From: CAZYVU01 sp964651435
Lineage (GTDB): Bacteria; Desulfobacterota; Syntrophorhabdia; Syntrophorhabdales; CAYQXL01
Direction of reading: 5' to 3'
Assembly: GCA_964651435.1 (NCBI GenBank)
Contig: CAZYVU010000027.1
Location: 1-40,876, forward strand
DNA: 40,876 bases
Below, in pieces: positions 1 through 7,578 of the stretch (positions are counted from its first letter, which is position 1; each line of letters begins with the position of its first letter). Made by a program: the position numbers and the translations under genes. Below the pieces are notes generated by a model that was not told the origin of the DNA, searched no databases, and saw only the letters and a program-made list of their open reading frames with translations.

Positions 1-101
1 GGGTTGTACCAGTAGCCCTGCACATCCATGCCTTCCGCCCTCAGCGCACCGACAGTATAGCAACTGCAGGGGGCACAACATATATGGAGCAGCGCCTTCA
101 T
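1..101 (-). CDS. queH: Epoxyqueuosine reductase QueH, N-terminal part (cut by window edge)
   Basis: The first 33 codons of a minus-strand gene that runs off the left edge. The translation begins MKALLHICCAPCSCYTVGAL and continues through GYWYN. The paired cysteines in HICCAPC after a start-proximal LLH, followed by a GYWYNP-like segment, are the N-terminal signature of the QueH/DUF208 family. QueH reduces epoxyqueuosine to queuosine in tRNA anticodons and binds a [4Fe-4S] cluster and a second metal through such cysteines (family knowledge). An AAGGA element lies just before the ATG. A TGGTATAAT extended -10 lies so close that the mRNA would have almost no leader. Only the 5' end is visible, so completeness cannot be judged. 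Confidence 0.85.
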   Translation of the reverse strand, partial: MKALLHICCAPCSCYTVGALRAEGMDVQGYWYN

Positions 102-110
102 GGTCCTTCA

Positions 111-116
111 ATTATA
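111..116 (-). promoter_or_regulatory. Extended -10 element for queH
   Basis: On the minus strand the sequence reads TGGTATAAT, a perfect -10 with the TGn extension. No good -35 is visible. The predicted transcription start falls about 3-4 bases before the queH ATG, so the transcript would be nearly leaderless. It forms a perfect 10-base inverted repeat with the plus-strand element ending at 208. Confidence 0.5.
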
Positions 117-202
117 CCACGAACTGCGGGCCGGAAGACATGCCGGTAAAACGTCGTCAGTGCGACAGGCAGCGGCCCGGGGCAATGCCATGCCGCCTGT
201 GG

Positions 203-208
203 TATAAT
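203..208 (+). promoter_or_regulatory. Extended -10 element for the chagasin-like gene
   Basis: The plus strand reads TGGTATAAT, a consensus -10 with the TGn extension, about 70 bases before the next start codon. No clear -35 is present, which is usual for extended -10 promoters. It is the mirror copy of the element at 111-116. Confidence 0.5.
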
Positions 209-279
209 ACACACGAAGGGTCTCTGGAGGTTCCGGAAATGGCCCGGCTACACCCAAAAGTGTCTGACAGAGGTGGCGC

Positions 280-693
280 ATGGAGAGGGTGATTAATGTC
301 CCGTGTCTGTTTTCTGCCGTGTTGGTGTTTCTGGCTCTTCTGGTGGGATGGGGTGGCTCGGAGGCATCAATCATTTCGGTCACCAAGAACGACTCCGGCG
401 GGGACGTGACGGTGCCCATGAACGGTGTGTTTACCATAGAGCTCAAACAGACGGCTGGTACGGGCTATGTCTGGGCATTTGACGAGCTGGACCGCGAACA
501 TTTTGAGATCCTTACGGAGGAGACAAAACCAAACGCCGAACCGGGACGAGTGGGAGGTCCCGCAATAAAGGTGTGGGTCCTTCGTGCTAAGAAGATCGGT
601 ACGTCGCTCATCCGGATGCTCTATTTCAGACCGTGGGAGGGCAAGGAAAAGGCCGAGGAGGCCTTCGAGCTTCGCGTCCATATAGAACGCTGA
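280..693 (+). CDS. Secreted chagasin-family (I42) cysteine protease inhibitor
   Basis: A 137-residue protein with a hydrophobic N-terminal export signal (about residues 8-29). The three loop motifs of chagasin inhibitors are present in order: GTGYVW at about 60-65 (the NPTTGY-type loop), VGGP at about 91-94, and RPWE at about 117-120. The family blocks papain-like cysteine proteases by wedging these loops into the active site. Export suggests action in the periplasm or outside the cell; the target protease is not identifiable here. The start codon has an AGAGG ribosome-binding site. It is followed after 39 bases by another secreted protein and the two may be co-transcribed. Confidence is high for the fold and moderate for inhibitory activity. 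Confidence 0.85.
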   Translation: MERVINVPCLFSAVLVFLALLVGWGGSEASIISVTKNDSGGDVTVPMNGVFTIELKQTAGTGYVWAFDELDREHFEILTEETKPNAEPGRVGGPAIKVWVLRAKKIGTSLIRMLYFRPWEGKEKAEEAFELRVHIER

Positions 694-732
694 TTGTGAC
701 AAACAGTTTGTCGCAGAAAAGGGGAGGGTTGT

Positions 733-1236
733 ATGCAGGCAGGGAAAAAGCTGCTAATCGTTGGTGCGCTACTTGTCCTATGGCCGGCCATCGCCGCCGC
801 CGCTGACTTTGACTGGACACGGGGCTTCAACCAGCGGGCCGAGGCGGACCCGTGGGAATTCCGAACCAAGATGTCCGCCCGTTTTCAGGTGGGAGACGCG
901 CAGATAGATGCGGTGATCAGCAATACAAAGAGGCCTGCGGACGCCTACATCACGCTCCGACTCGCGGAAATATCACGTCAGCCGGCCGATTACGCCCTGG
1001 AGAAGTACCGAACCACGCGGGGCAAGGGTTGGGGGGCCGTTGCGAAGAGCCTTGGTATCAAGCCCGGATCGAAGGAGTTTCATGCCCTGAAGCGGGGCAG
1101 CGACCTATACGATGACGATTATAAGGGCAAAGGCAACAAGAAAGGCAACAAGAAGGGCGGAAGGAACAGCCGTTCAGGGTCTGCCTTGGGCGACACACCT
1201 CTTTACGTGCAGGCGACAGCCTTGAAAAACGTGTAG
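733..1236 (+). CDS. Secreted conserved protein with lysine-rich tail
   Basis: A 167-residue protein whose first ~23 residues form a clear signal peptide (charged start, hydrophobic core, AAAA before DFDW). The mature part contains a compact stretch reading AYITLRLAEIS..PAD followed by RGKGWGAVAKSLGIKPGSKEF, which I recognise only as a conserved motif of uncharacterised exported proteins from related bacteria. After about residue 130 the sequence becomes a low-complexity basic GKGNKKGNKKGG tail. No catalytic motif is visible and the function is unknown. A strong GGGGAGG ribosome-binding site supports the ATG. Its 3' end overlaps the convergent methyltransferase gene by 34 bases. Confidence 0.7.
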   Translation: MQAGKKLLIVGALLVLWPAIAAAADFDWTRGFNQRAEADPWEFRTKMSARFQVGDAQIDAVISNTKRPADAYITLRLAEISRQPADYALEKYRTTRGKGWGAVAKSLGIKPGSKEFHALKRGSDLYDDDYKGKGNKKGNKKGGRNSRSGSALGDTPLYVQATALKNV

Positions 1237-2033
1237 CAGAACACGCCGTCCGGCTCTGCCGTTCTGTACAGATCGGCGATGCCCCGATCAAAGACATCCT
1301 TATCTATGATGCCTGCGTCCAGCGCCGCATGACGGACGCCCTCGATCATGGCCGTAAAGGTCTTTTTCGTAAACCCATCGACAAGCCCGGGTCTGCTCCA
1401 ATCGGCGTAGACCATCCGGGGAGATACATGAACCGCCCTATAGCCGGCTTTGCACAAAAGCGGATAAAGTTGCCGCCCTATCATGGCATTCCCTTCCGCC
1501 CGCCTCTGCAGCTCGACCTGACATTGGATTGCCTCCCGGGCCGCCTCGCTTTCGGGGTAATAGTAGGCCGAGCCGTGGTCTCCCTCAATAACGGTGATGG
1601 TCCCGCCCTCCCTCAAGTAGTCCCGGAGGGTCCGAAGAGCGTCGAGTGGCCGGGAGAGGTGCTCGAGGACAAAACAGACGAAGATGTGATCAAAGGATCG
1701 AGGCCCAAAGGGAAGGGCGAAGATGTCGGCCTGGAGGCAATGGACGTTCGTGAGGCCGGTCGTCGACACCCTCCTCATGCACTCGCGGACCGAGGCCTCT
1801 GAGATGTCGAGGGACACGATGGTGGCACCGGGACTTTTTGCGGCAACGGTGACGGTTTGCGCCCCGACGCCGCAGCCGGCCTCAAGAATGCGGCTTTCGG
1901 CCGGATAGGACGTGTCCGAGTGCAGCAGTTCGACGAGCGTGGAAGCCTGATCCTGCAAGCGTACGCTTTCCCGGTAATCGTAGCCATGAACGTACTGGCG
2001 GTTCAAATACCTTCCTTGTGGCCCCGTCTCCAT
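1203..2033 (-). CDS. Class I SAM-dependent methyltransferase
   Basis: A 276-residue protein with a Rossmann-type methyltransferase domain. Motif I is LEAGCGVGAQT (about 50-60), the ribose-binding acidic residue is in VSLDIS (about 74-79), motif II is LQADIFALPF and motif III LEHLSRPLDALRTL. A conserved segment FTKKTFTAMIEG lies in the C-terminal part. This layout matches the UbiE/Methyltransf_11/25 type that modifies small molecules, but the substrate cannot be read from the sequence. It stands alone on the minus strand, with a GGGGG-type ribosome-binding site upstream, and its 3' end overlaps the plus-strand secreted protein tail-to-tail. Confidence 0.85.
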   Translation of the reverse strand: METGPQGRYLNRQYVHGYDYRESVRLQDQASTLVELLHSDTSYPAESRILEAGCGVGAQTVTVAAKSPGATIVSLDISEASVRECMRRVSTTGLTNVHCLQADIFALPFGPRSFDHIFVCFVLEHLSRPLDALRTLRDYLREGGTITVIEGDHGSAYYYPESEAAREAIQCQVELQRRAEGNAMIGRQLYPLLCKAGYRAVHVSPRMVYADWSRPGLVDGFTKKTFTAMIEGVRHAALDAGIIDKDVFDRGIADLYRTAEPDGVFCYTFFKAVACT

Positions 2034-2098
2034 TGGTCTGCCGGACCCCCTTTAGCCCTCTGTATCAGTCCCAAGGCACCTCGGGCAACGCCGGCCGG

Positions 2099-2350
2099 TC
2101 AGGCCTCCTCCTTGAGAAACAGTTCGTGGTATTCCGGTTCGCTGAGATATTTCTTGATCATCTTGCTGACTACCTCGAACACCTCCAGCAAATCTTCGTC
2201 GGTCATCCGCCCAAGAATCGTGCGCATCAATCGGTCGTCGGAAAATTTTTGCAGGTACACCTGCAGCGTGTTCTCGTCCGACCGCCTGTCCAGGCCGTAG
2301 CCCAGAAAACCATCAAACGCTTCTGCAAAACGATGGGAGTGCTTTTCCAT
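2099..2350 (-). CDS. Small conserved cytoplasmic protein of unknown function
   Basis: An 83-residue, highly charged, probably helical protein beginning MEKHSHRFAEAFDGFLGYGL. The chosen ATG at 2350 has an AGAAGGA ribosome-binding site seven bases upstream. An in-frame ATG nine codons earlier (2377) lacks one and is less likely. There is no signal peptide, membrane segment or cysteine. Segments such as LMRTILGRMTDEDLLEVFEVVSK and YLSEPEYHELFL recall small uncharacterised cytoplasmic proteins of sulfate reducers and their relatives, from memory only. Function is unknown. Confidence 0.6.
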   Translation of the reverse strand: MEKHSHRFAEAFDGFLGYGLDRRSDENTLQVYLQKFSDDRLMRTILGRMTDEDLLEVFEVVSKMIKKYLSEPEYHELFLKEEA

Positions 2351-2429
2351 GTCGATCCTTCTCTCTTGTGCTTGCAACTTTCTTCAAGCACCGTAGATTT
2401 CTGTCTTCCATTCTACCCCATCCGTCAGG

Positions 2430-3224
2430 CTATTTCGATAGCTGGAGAATGCGGTATGCGCCTTTGGCCACGAGAACGAAGACAACGGCGCCGACGACAA
2501 GGTCCGGCACGTTCGTACCCGTGAGGTAGACCAGTCCCCCTGCCACGATGACACCCAGGTTGGCGATAACGTCCATGGACGTGAAGATCGTGCTCGCCTG
2601 CATGTGCACCTCTTGGCTTTTCGATCTTTGGAGCAGGTAGAGGCACGTCGCGTTGCCGAGAAGGGCGAGGAGGGATACGACGATCATGGTGGTAAAATCG
2701 GGGGCGCCCCCATGTCCAAGAAAGCGCCGGATAACCTCCGCGAATCCGAGTACGGCGAGTCCCGCCTGAAGGTAGCCCGCCGCCGCGGCTATCCTCTTTT
2801 TCCGCGCAACGGTGCCCCCTACGGCCAGGAGGGAGAGGCCATAAACGATGCTGTCGGCCAGCATGTCGATGCTGTCGGCCACGAGGCCCATGGAGCCCGC
2901 TATGAAGCCTGCTATGATTTCGAGGGCAAAAAAGAGGAGGTTGATGCCCAATACCTGCCACAGGACGCGGCGCTGTCGTCGGCGATCGTCCTCGATACCA
3001 CCCGGCTCTATCGTCTCCGAGGAGATGAGCCGCGTATCGAGCCGGAGGCTCTCCAGGGCACGGTAGACAATCTCGTGGCTCCCTGCGTGATAGACCTCCA
3101 AACGGCGGTCCGGTATGTCGAACGCAAGGTTACGAATGCCCTCCATGCCGTCCAGCTTTGCCCTGATAAGCTGCTCCTCCGCCGGGCAGTCCATCTTTGC
3201 TACCCTGAAGATCGTCTTTGTCAC
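2430..3224 (-). CDS. CDF-type cation transporter with N-terminal HMA-like domain
   Basis: A 264-residue protein. The first ~70 residues have a ferredoxin-like metal-binding (HMA) pattern, FRVAKMDCPAEEQLIRAKL, with one cysteine where copper chaperones have CxxC. From about residue 88 on come several hydrophobic segments of a cation diffusion facilitator fold. It contains the DSIDMLADS motif (equivalent to the metal-site helix of CDF proteins) and a second helix with TSMDVIANLGV. Such proteins export divalent metals from the cytoplasm; which metal cannot be told. Translation starts at a GTG with a GGAGGAG ribosome-binding site seven bases upstream. The usual long cytoplasmic C-terminal CDF domain is absent, so the N-terminal domain may take over metal sensing (inference). 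Confidence 0.8.
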   Translation of the reverse strand: MTKTIFRVAKMDCPAEEQLIRAKLDGMEGIRNLAFDIPDRRLEVYHAGSHEIVYRALESLRLDTRLISSETIEPGGIEDDRRRQRRVLWQVLGINLLFFALEIIAGFIAGSMGLVADSIDMLADSIVYGLSLLAVGGTVARKKRIAAAAGYLQAGLAVLGFAEVIRRFLGHGGAPDFTTMIVVSLLALLGNATCLYLLQRSKSQEVHMQASTIFTSMDVIANLGVIVAGGLVYLTGTNVPDLVVGAVVFVLVAKGAYRILQLSK

Positions 3225-3411
3225 CCGTTTGCTCCTCCGCCGGGCTCAGGAATCTCCCCTGCGCCTCCCAACCACTGATTATACACGCCATTGGCCCGAT
3301 GGGAAAGATGCCTGTGACAAGCTGTCGCATGTGATGGTATGACCTGATCCTTTTTCGGGAATGGAAAACGGGTGCCCGTCCGTGCTACATTCCCGGCGGG
3401 AGGAGACAAAT

Positions 3412-4062
3412 ATGGCCGATGAAGCGCAACGTCACAGCATAAAGGTTGTCCTTTTTGATTTTGGGGGCGTCTTGGCCGAAAAAGGGTTTGAGGGGGGGCT
3501 CATGGCCATCGCGGCCAGACACGGGCTGGACGCTACGCATTTCTATCATTTGGCCCTCGACCTTATTCACGCAACGGGATATCTGACGGGCCGTGCCGAC
3601 GAGGGTGCCTTCTGGCAGGCCATGCGGGAGGGGGCGGGCATTGGCGATGATGACGTGACGCTCCGGAACGAGATCCTGTCCAGGTTTGTGTTGAGGCCCT
3701 GGATGTTCGATTGCGTGCGTTGGCTTAAGGCGAAGGGCGTGGGCGTTGCAATCCTCAGCGACCAGACGAACTGGCTCGACGAGTTAAATGAGCTCCACGA
3801 TTTCTTCAAGGATTTCGATGTCGTTTTCAACAGCTATCATCTTGGAAAGAGCAAGGTCGACCCCTCCCACTTCTCCGACACCGTTCGGCGCCTCGGCCGC
3901 CCCCCGCAGAGCCTCCTTTTTGTGGACGACAGCGAGGACCATTGCCGGAGGGCCCGCTCCAGGGGCCTCAATGTGATCCATTTCAGGGACCGGGACTCCT
4001 TCTTTCAAGAGATGGAGCTGTTTTTTTCACGGAAACAGCTTCCGGACAGCCGGTCGCCCTGA
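3412..4062 (+). CDS. HAD-superfamily hydrolase (subfamily IA)
   Basis: A 216-residue protein. HAD motif I is VVLFDFGGVL (nucleophile Asp; the usual second Asp is Gly), motif II is VAILSDQTN, motif III is the lysine in GKSKVDP, and motif IV is LLFVDDSEDH. The DxG form of motif I occurs in HAD-IA relatives such as YihX-like sugar phosphatases and epoxide-hydrolase N-domains. The likely role is a small-molecule phosphatase; the substrate is unknown. The ATG at 3412 is preferred over the upstream in-frame ATG at 3361 because GGAGGAG lies six bases before it. It converges on the GGGtGRT gene, with a small hairpin in the 33-base gap. Confidence 0.85.
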   Translation: MADEAQRHSIKVVLFDFGGVLAEKGFEGGLMAIAARHGLDATHFYHLALDLIHATGYLTGRADEGAFWQAMREGAGIGDDDVTLRNEILSRFVLRPWMFDCVRWLKAKGVGVAILSDQTNWLDELNELHDFFKDFDVVFNSYHLGKSKVDPSHFSDTVRRLGRPPQSLLFVDDSEDHCRRARSRGLNVIHFRDRDSFFQEMELFFSRKQLPDSRSP

Positions 4063-4065
4063 CAG

Positions 4066-4082
4066 CCGGAAGCCTTTTCCGG
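4066..4082. terminator. Short inverted repeat between convergent genes
   Basis: CCGGAA and TTCCGG flank a 5-base loop in the gap between the HAD hydrolase and the GGGtGRT gene, which converge here. There is no T-run on either side, so it is only a weak candidate for a bidirectional terminator. Confidence 0.25.
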
Positions 4083-4095
4083 AAGGCCCGAGCCC

Positions 4096-5094
4096 CTACC
4101 TGCTTGCTTCTTCAATGGCAACGGCTACGGCCACCGTCGCCCCGACCATGGGGTTGTTGCCCATACCGAGAAAGCCCATCATCTCGACGTGGGCGGGCAC
4201 GGATGACGATCCTGCAAACTGGGCGTCGCTGTGCATCCTGCCCATGGTATCCGTCATGCCGTAGGATGCCGGTCCGGCGGCCATGTTGTCGGGGTGGAGG
4301 GTCCTGCCTGTGCCGCCGCCTGATGCAACAGAAAAATACTTCTTCCCTGCTTCGTTGCATTCCTTCTTATAGGTGCCTGCAACGGGGTGCTGAAATCGTG
4401 TCGGGTTGGTTGAGTTCCCTGTTATGGAGACGTCCACCTTCTCGTGCCACATGATGGCGACGCCTTCGCGGACATCATCGGCGCCGTAGCATCTCACCGC
4501 CGCCTTTTCACCCTTCGAATAGGCCCGGCTCTCTACAATCTCAAGCTTTCCCGAGTAGTAATCAAATTGCGTGCGAACGTACGTGAACCCGTTTATCCGC
4601 GAGATGATCTGCGCCGCGTCTTTGCCCAGGCCGTTGAGCACTACCTGTAAGTTCTCCTGCCTTACCTTGTTGGCCGATTTGGCTATGCCGATGGCGCCTT
4701 CGGCGGCAGCGAAAGATTCGTGTCCCGCCAGAAAGGCGAAGCACCTCGTCTCCTCCCTCAAGAGCATGGCGGCCAGGTTGCCGTGGCCCAAACCCACCTT
4801 TCTGTCATCGGCCACGGAACCGGGAATGCAGAATGCCTGAAGCCCTTCCCCGATGGCCTCCGCCGCGTCGGCCGCCTTGATGCAACCTTTTTTGATTGCG
4901 ATGGACGCCCCGACCACGTAGGCCCAGCAGACGTTCTCAAAGCATATGGGCTGAATCTCTTTGGCTATGCTGTATGGGTCTATCCCCCTCTTTTTGCATA
5001 TCTGCCCGGCTTCCTCAATCGAGCCTATCCCATATTTGGTCAGCGTTGTGGTGATCTGGGCAATTCTTCTCTCATAGTTTTCAAACAGTGGCAT
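4096..5094 (-). CDS. GGGtGRT protein
   Basis: A 332-residue soluble protein containing GGGTGRTLHPDN at about 259-270, the sequence for which the GGGtGRT family (PF14057) is named. The conserved glycine-rich C-terminus (MVGATVAVAVAIEEA) is present. No biochemical role is established as far as I know. Several cysteines (C33, C51, C56, C71, C89, C118, C202, C246) could bind metal. It lies 13 bases downstream of an IscU-like scaffold gene, a pairing I recall from other anaerobes, which suggests a job in iron-sulfur or sulfur metabolism (inference). AAGGAGGAG precedes the ATG. It is the last gene of a three-gene minus-strand operon. Confidence 0.9.
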   Translation of the reverse strand: MPLFENYERRIAQITTTLTKYGIGSIEEAGQICKKRGIDPYSIAKEIQPICFENVCWAYVVGASIAIKKGCIKAADAAEAIGEGLQAFCIPGSVADDRKVGLGHGNLAAMLLREETRCFAFLAGHESFAAAEGAIGIAKSANKVRQENLQVVLNGLGKDAAQIISRINGFTYVRTQFDYYSGKLEIVESRAYSKGEKAAVRCYGADDVREGVAIMWHEKVDVSITGNSTNPTRFQHPVAGTYKKECNEAGKKYFSVASGGGTGRTLHPDNMAAGPASYGMTDTMGRMHSDAQFAGSSSVPAHVEMMGFLGMGNNPMVGATVAVAVAIEEASR

Positions 5095-5107
5095 ATCCGT
5101 CTCCTCC

Positions 5108-5806
5108 TTACTCGTGTCTCGGGTCGATTAATTTTACTGCCTCGTCGACGCGGCCGTACTTGCCCGAGGCGTTCTTCAGTGCCTCGTTGGCATCCATGCC
5201 CTTCGCAATCATCTCCATCATGCGGCCGAGGCTCACGAATTCGTAGCCGATGATTTCACCGTTGTCGTCCAGGGCAACCTTCGTCACGTATCCCTCGGCC
5301 ATTTCAAGGTATCTCGGGCCTTTGGCCACGGTGCCGTACATGGTGGCAACCTGGCTCCTGAGCCCTTTGCCCAGATCTTCCAGGCCGGCGCCCACCGTTA
5401 GGCCTCCCTCGGAGAAGGCCGACTGGCTCCTTCCGTAGACGATCTGAAGGAACAGCTCCCTCATGGCCGTGTTAATGGCATCGCAGACCAGGTCGGTGTT
5501 GAGGGCTTCGAGGATCGTTTTGCCTGGCAGGATCTCTGCCGACATGGCTGCCGAATGGGTCATGCCCGAGCAGCCGATAGTCTCGATCAACGCTTCCTGG
5601 ATAATACCCTCTTTAACGTTGAGGGTCAGCTTGCAGGCGCCCTGCTGCGGGGCGCACCACCCTATGCCGTGGGTGAAGCCGTTGATGTCTCTTGACTCCC
5701 GCACCTGGGTCCATCGGCCCTCCTGGGGTATCGGCGCGGGGCCGTGGTTTGCCCCCTTTGTTACGCTACACATGTTTTGCACTTCATGGGAATAGATCAT
5801 GAGCAT
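5108..5806 (-). CDS. IscU/NifU-like iron-sulfur cluster assembly scaffold protein
   Basis: A 232-residue protein related to the NifU N-terminal/IscU fold. CAPQQGACKLTL (C51, C58) and TIGCSGMTHSAAM (C79) match the first two ligand regions of IscU (GDxMKLxI and YGCGSAIASS types). The third IscU cysteine, in the HCSxLA motif, is not recognisable; the equivalent region reads YGRSQSAFSEGGL. The family builds or carries [Fe-S] clusters in the cytoplasm; the partner here is probably the adjacent GGGtGRT protein. AGGAGG five bases before the first ATG supports the start. Its first ten bases overlap the end of the dynamin-like gene, implying translational coupling. Confidence 0.85.
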   Translation of the reverse strand: MLMIYSHEVQNMCSVTKGANHGPAPIPQEGRWTQVRESRDINGFTHGIGWCAPQQGACKLTLNVKEGIIQEALIETIGCSGMTHSAAMSAEILPGKTILEALNTDLVCDAINTAMRELFLQIVYGRSQSAFSEGGLTVGAGLEDLGKGLRSQVATMYGTVAKGPRYLEMAEGYVTKVALDDNGEIIGYEFVSLGRMMEMIAKGMDANEALKNASGKYGRVDEAVKLIDPRHE

Positions 5807-7578
5807 TTGTCCTCCTGTATAATGTTCTCTCTGTGCGTCGATAGGATTGATTCCCTGTCTTTCGCCCTTACATGTCCTGTATCAGGGCTGTTTCCGGTCC
5901 TGTCGTCGAGTGTTGCGAGGGCCCCTTCAAGGTCTTTGAGCGCATGGCTGATCATATCGGTTTGGCCCGTGGACCGCGACAGAAGCGCGTCAATAGTCGA
6001 AAGCTCGCTCCGGACGTATTCCAGGGCCTGGCTCTTCATAACGTCTATGGTCTTGTTGATTCTCACCTCCCACTGGTAGGCGAGCCGGGATAGGTGGATG
6101 TCGGCGACCCGTGGAACGCTTTTCAAAAAATGTCGTTCGAAGGCACCCCTGAAGAGGAACATGGGAAACAGAAACCAGAGCAGGTCTAAATGGAAATCGA
6201 AGACCTTTGTGAAGGCCACATCGGGGTGGCCCGGTTCCGACACCTCGATGACCCAGTCCGGGCTGTTCAGCTTTACACCCAGAACCTTTTCCACGTTGTC
6301 GTCGAGAACGCTGCGAAACAGGGCAACGGATCGCACGATGCCGCTCTGTGCCCTCTTGAGACTTCCGAAAAAGTGCCTGTACTCGGCCTTCGAGATGCGG
6401 TCCAGCTCTTCGGTCAGCGCCTCCGTGAGCCACTCCTCGTACCGTCGGGTCAGCCTCCACAGGTTTCCCCTCCAGCCCGGCATGTCCGAGGAGAGTCTTG
6501 AAAGAAGCCTTTGGGTGAGGGGGCCTCTTTGCGTGGCGTCAAGGTGATCCGCTATAAGGGTGCGTGTTTTGTTCTTGGCTTCCCGTGCGATGAGGCTTAG
6601 CTCTCCTTCGATCAACTCGTAGTCTACCTTGTCGTCCAGAACGAGGTTCTTGAGCAACTGCCTGTCGGCGTCGTTCCGTACCGACGTCTTGAGGGCGATA
6701 TCGAGGTATGCAGTGCACATTCTGGCCAGGGAGCGGACCTTGTGGTGCCATATGCCGCGGAACTCGGCGTCGCGGTTCGTTGCCAGCGAGAATAGCAGCC
6801 CGTCGAGCCTTCGCTTATGGGCCTCCGTCTCTTTGAGGGTTGAATAGGGCAGTGTTGCAAAGTCCCTGTTGAACTCATTCTTCAACGTGTTTTTGAAAAA
6901 CTGGACAACCTGGTCCTGCTGGTCCTTTGAGAGAAGGTCGACTTTGGTGAGGAGAAGGATGACCTTGGGGGTGTAGTCCATAAGCTCCCGGATCAGGTTG
7001 AGATCGTTTTCAGACAAAGGCCTGTCGGAGCTGATGGCGACAAGGGCACATCCCACCTTGGGGAGCCAGTCCTCCGATATTTCCGTGTTGTACTTGAAAA
7101 CGCTGCCCAGGCCCGGGGTGTCCACGAAACGCAAGCCGCTGTATCGTCGGAGGGAAGGGAGTTCGATGTCTACAACATCGACGTTCTTTTCGTTGGCCCG
7201 GTTCTTCAGCTCCGATATATACTCGTCTATGGAGTCGAGAGGGGCCACGGATGTTCTGCCGTCGAAATAGGTGACGACGGCCCTCTCCTCGACGCCGTAA
7301 CGAAGGCGCGTGATGACCGTTGTCACCGGAATGGCACCGACCGGCAGGACATCGCGGCCGATCAGGCTGTTGATGAACGAACTTTTGCCTGCCTTGAACT
7401 GGCCCAGGATCGCAACATCGATGGCGGCGGTCTCCGCCAAGAGATCCTTGCAAGCCCCTATCTGGCGGCTCAGGGAGGTGACGCCGAATTGGCCGCAAAC
7501 CTTCCCGACAAGATCAACGATCTCCCCGCCGGAAGGCCGCAAAGAGTCCTGGGCCGAAAGGCTTATCGTTTGTTCCAT
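5797..7578 (-). CDS. Bacterial dynamin-like GTPase
   Basis: A 593-residue protein with a dynamin-type G domain. The P-loop is GQFKAGKSS (59-67), the switch-I threonines are in PVTT (84-87), G3 is DTPG (153-156) and G4 is TKVD (211-214). Long helical, charged stretches follow, and a hydrophobic patch at about 460-480 (FHLDLLWFLFPMFLF) could be the membrane paddle. Bacterial dynamin-like proteins self-assemble on membranes and remodel or repair them (family knowledge). It is the first gene of an operon with the IscU-like and GGGtGRT genes and overlaps the next gene by ten bases. AGGAGGAG precedes the ATG. Why a membrane GTPase is coupled to an Fe-S scaffold is unclear. Confidence 0.85.
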   Translation of the reverse strand: MEQTISLSAQDSLRPSGGEIVDLVGKVCGQFGVTSLSRQIGACKDLLAETAAIDVAILGQFKAGKSSFINSLIGRDVLPVGAIPVTTVITRLRYGVEERAVVTYFDGRTSVAPLDSIDEYISELKNRANEKNVDVVDIELPSLRRYSGLRFVDTPGLGSVFKYNTEISEDWLPKVGCALVAISSDRPLSENDLNLIRELMDYTPKVILLLTKVDLLSKDQQDQVVQFFKNTLKNEFNRDFATLPYSTLKETEAHKRRLDGLLFSLATNRDAEFRGIWHHKVRSLARMCTAYLDIALKTSVRNDADRQLLKNLVLDDKVDYELIEGELSLIAREAKNKTRTLIADHLDATQRGPLTQRLLSRLSSDMPGWRGNLWRLTRRYEEWLTEALTEELDRISKAEYRHFFGSLKRAQSGIVRSVALFRSVLDDNVEKVLGVKLNSPDWVIEVSEPGHPDVAFTKVFDFHLDLLWFLFPMFLFRGAFERHFLKSVPRVADIHLSRLAYQWEVRINKTIDVMKSQALEYVRSELSTIDALLSRSTGQTDMISHALKDLEGALATLDDRTGNSPDTGHVRAKDRESILSTHRENIIQEDKCS

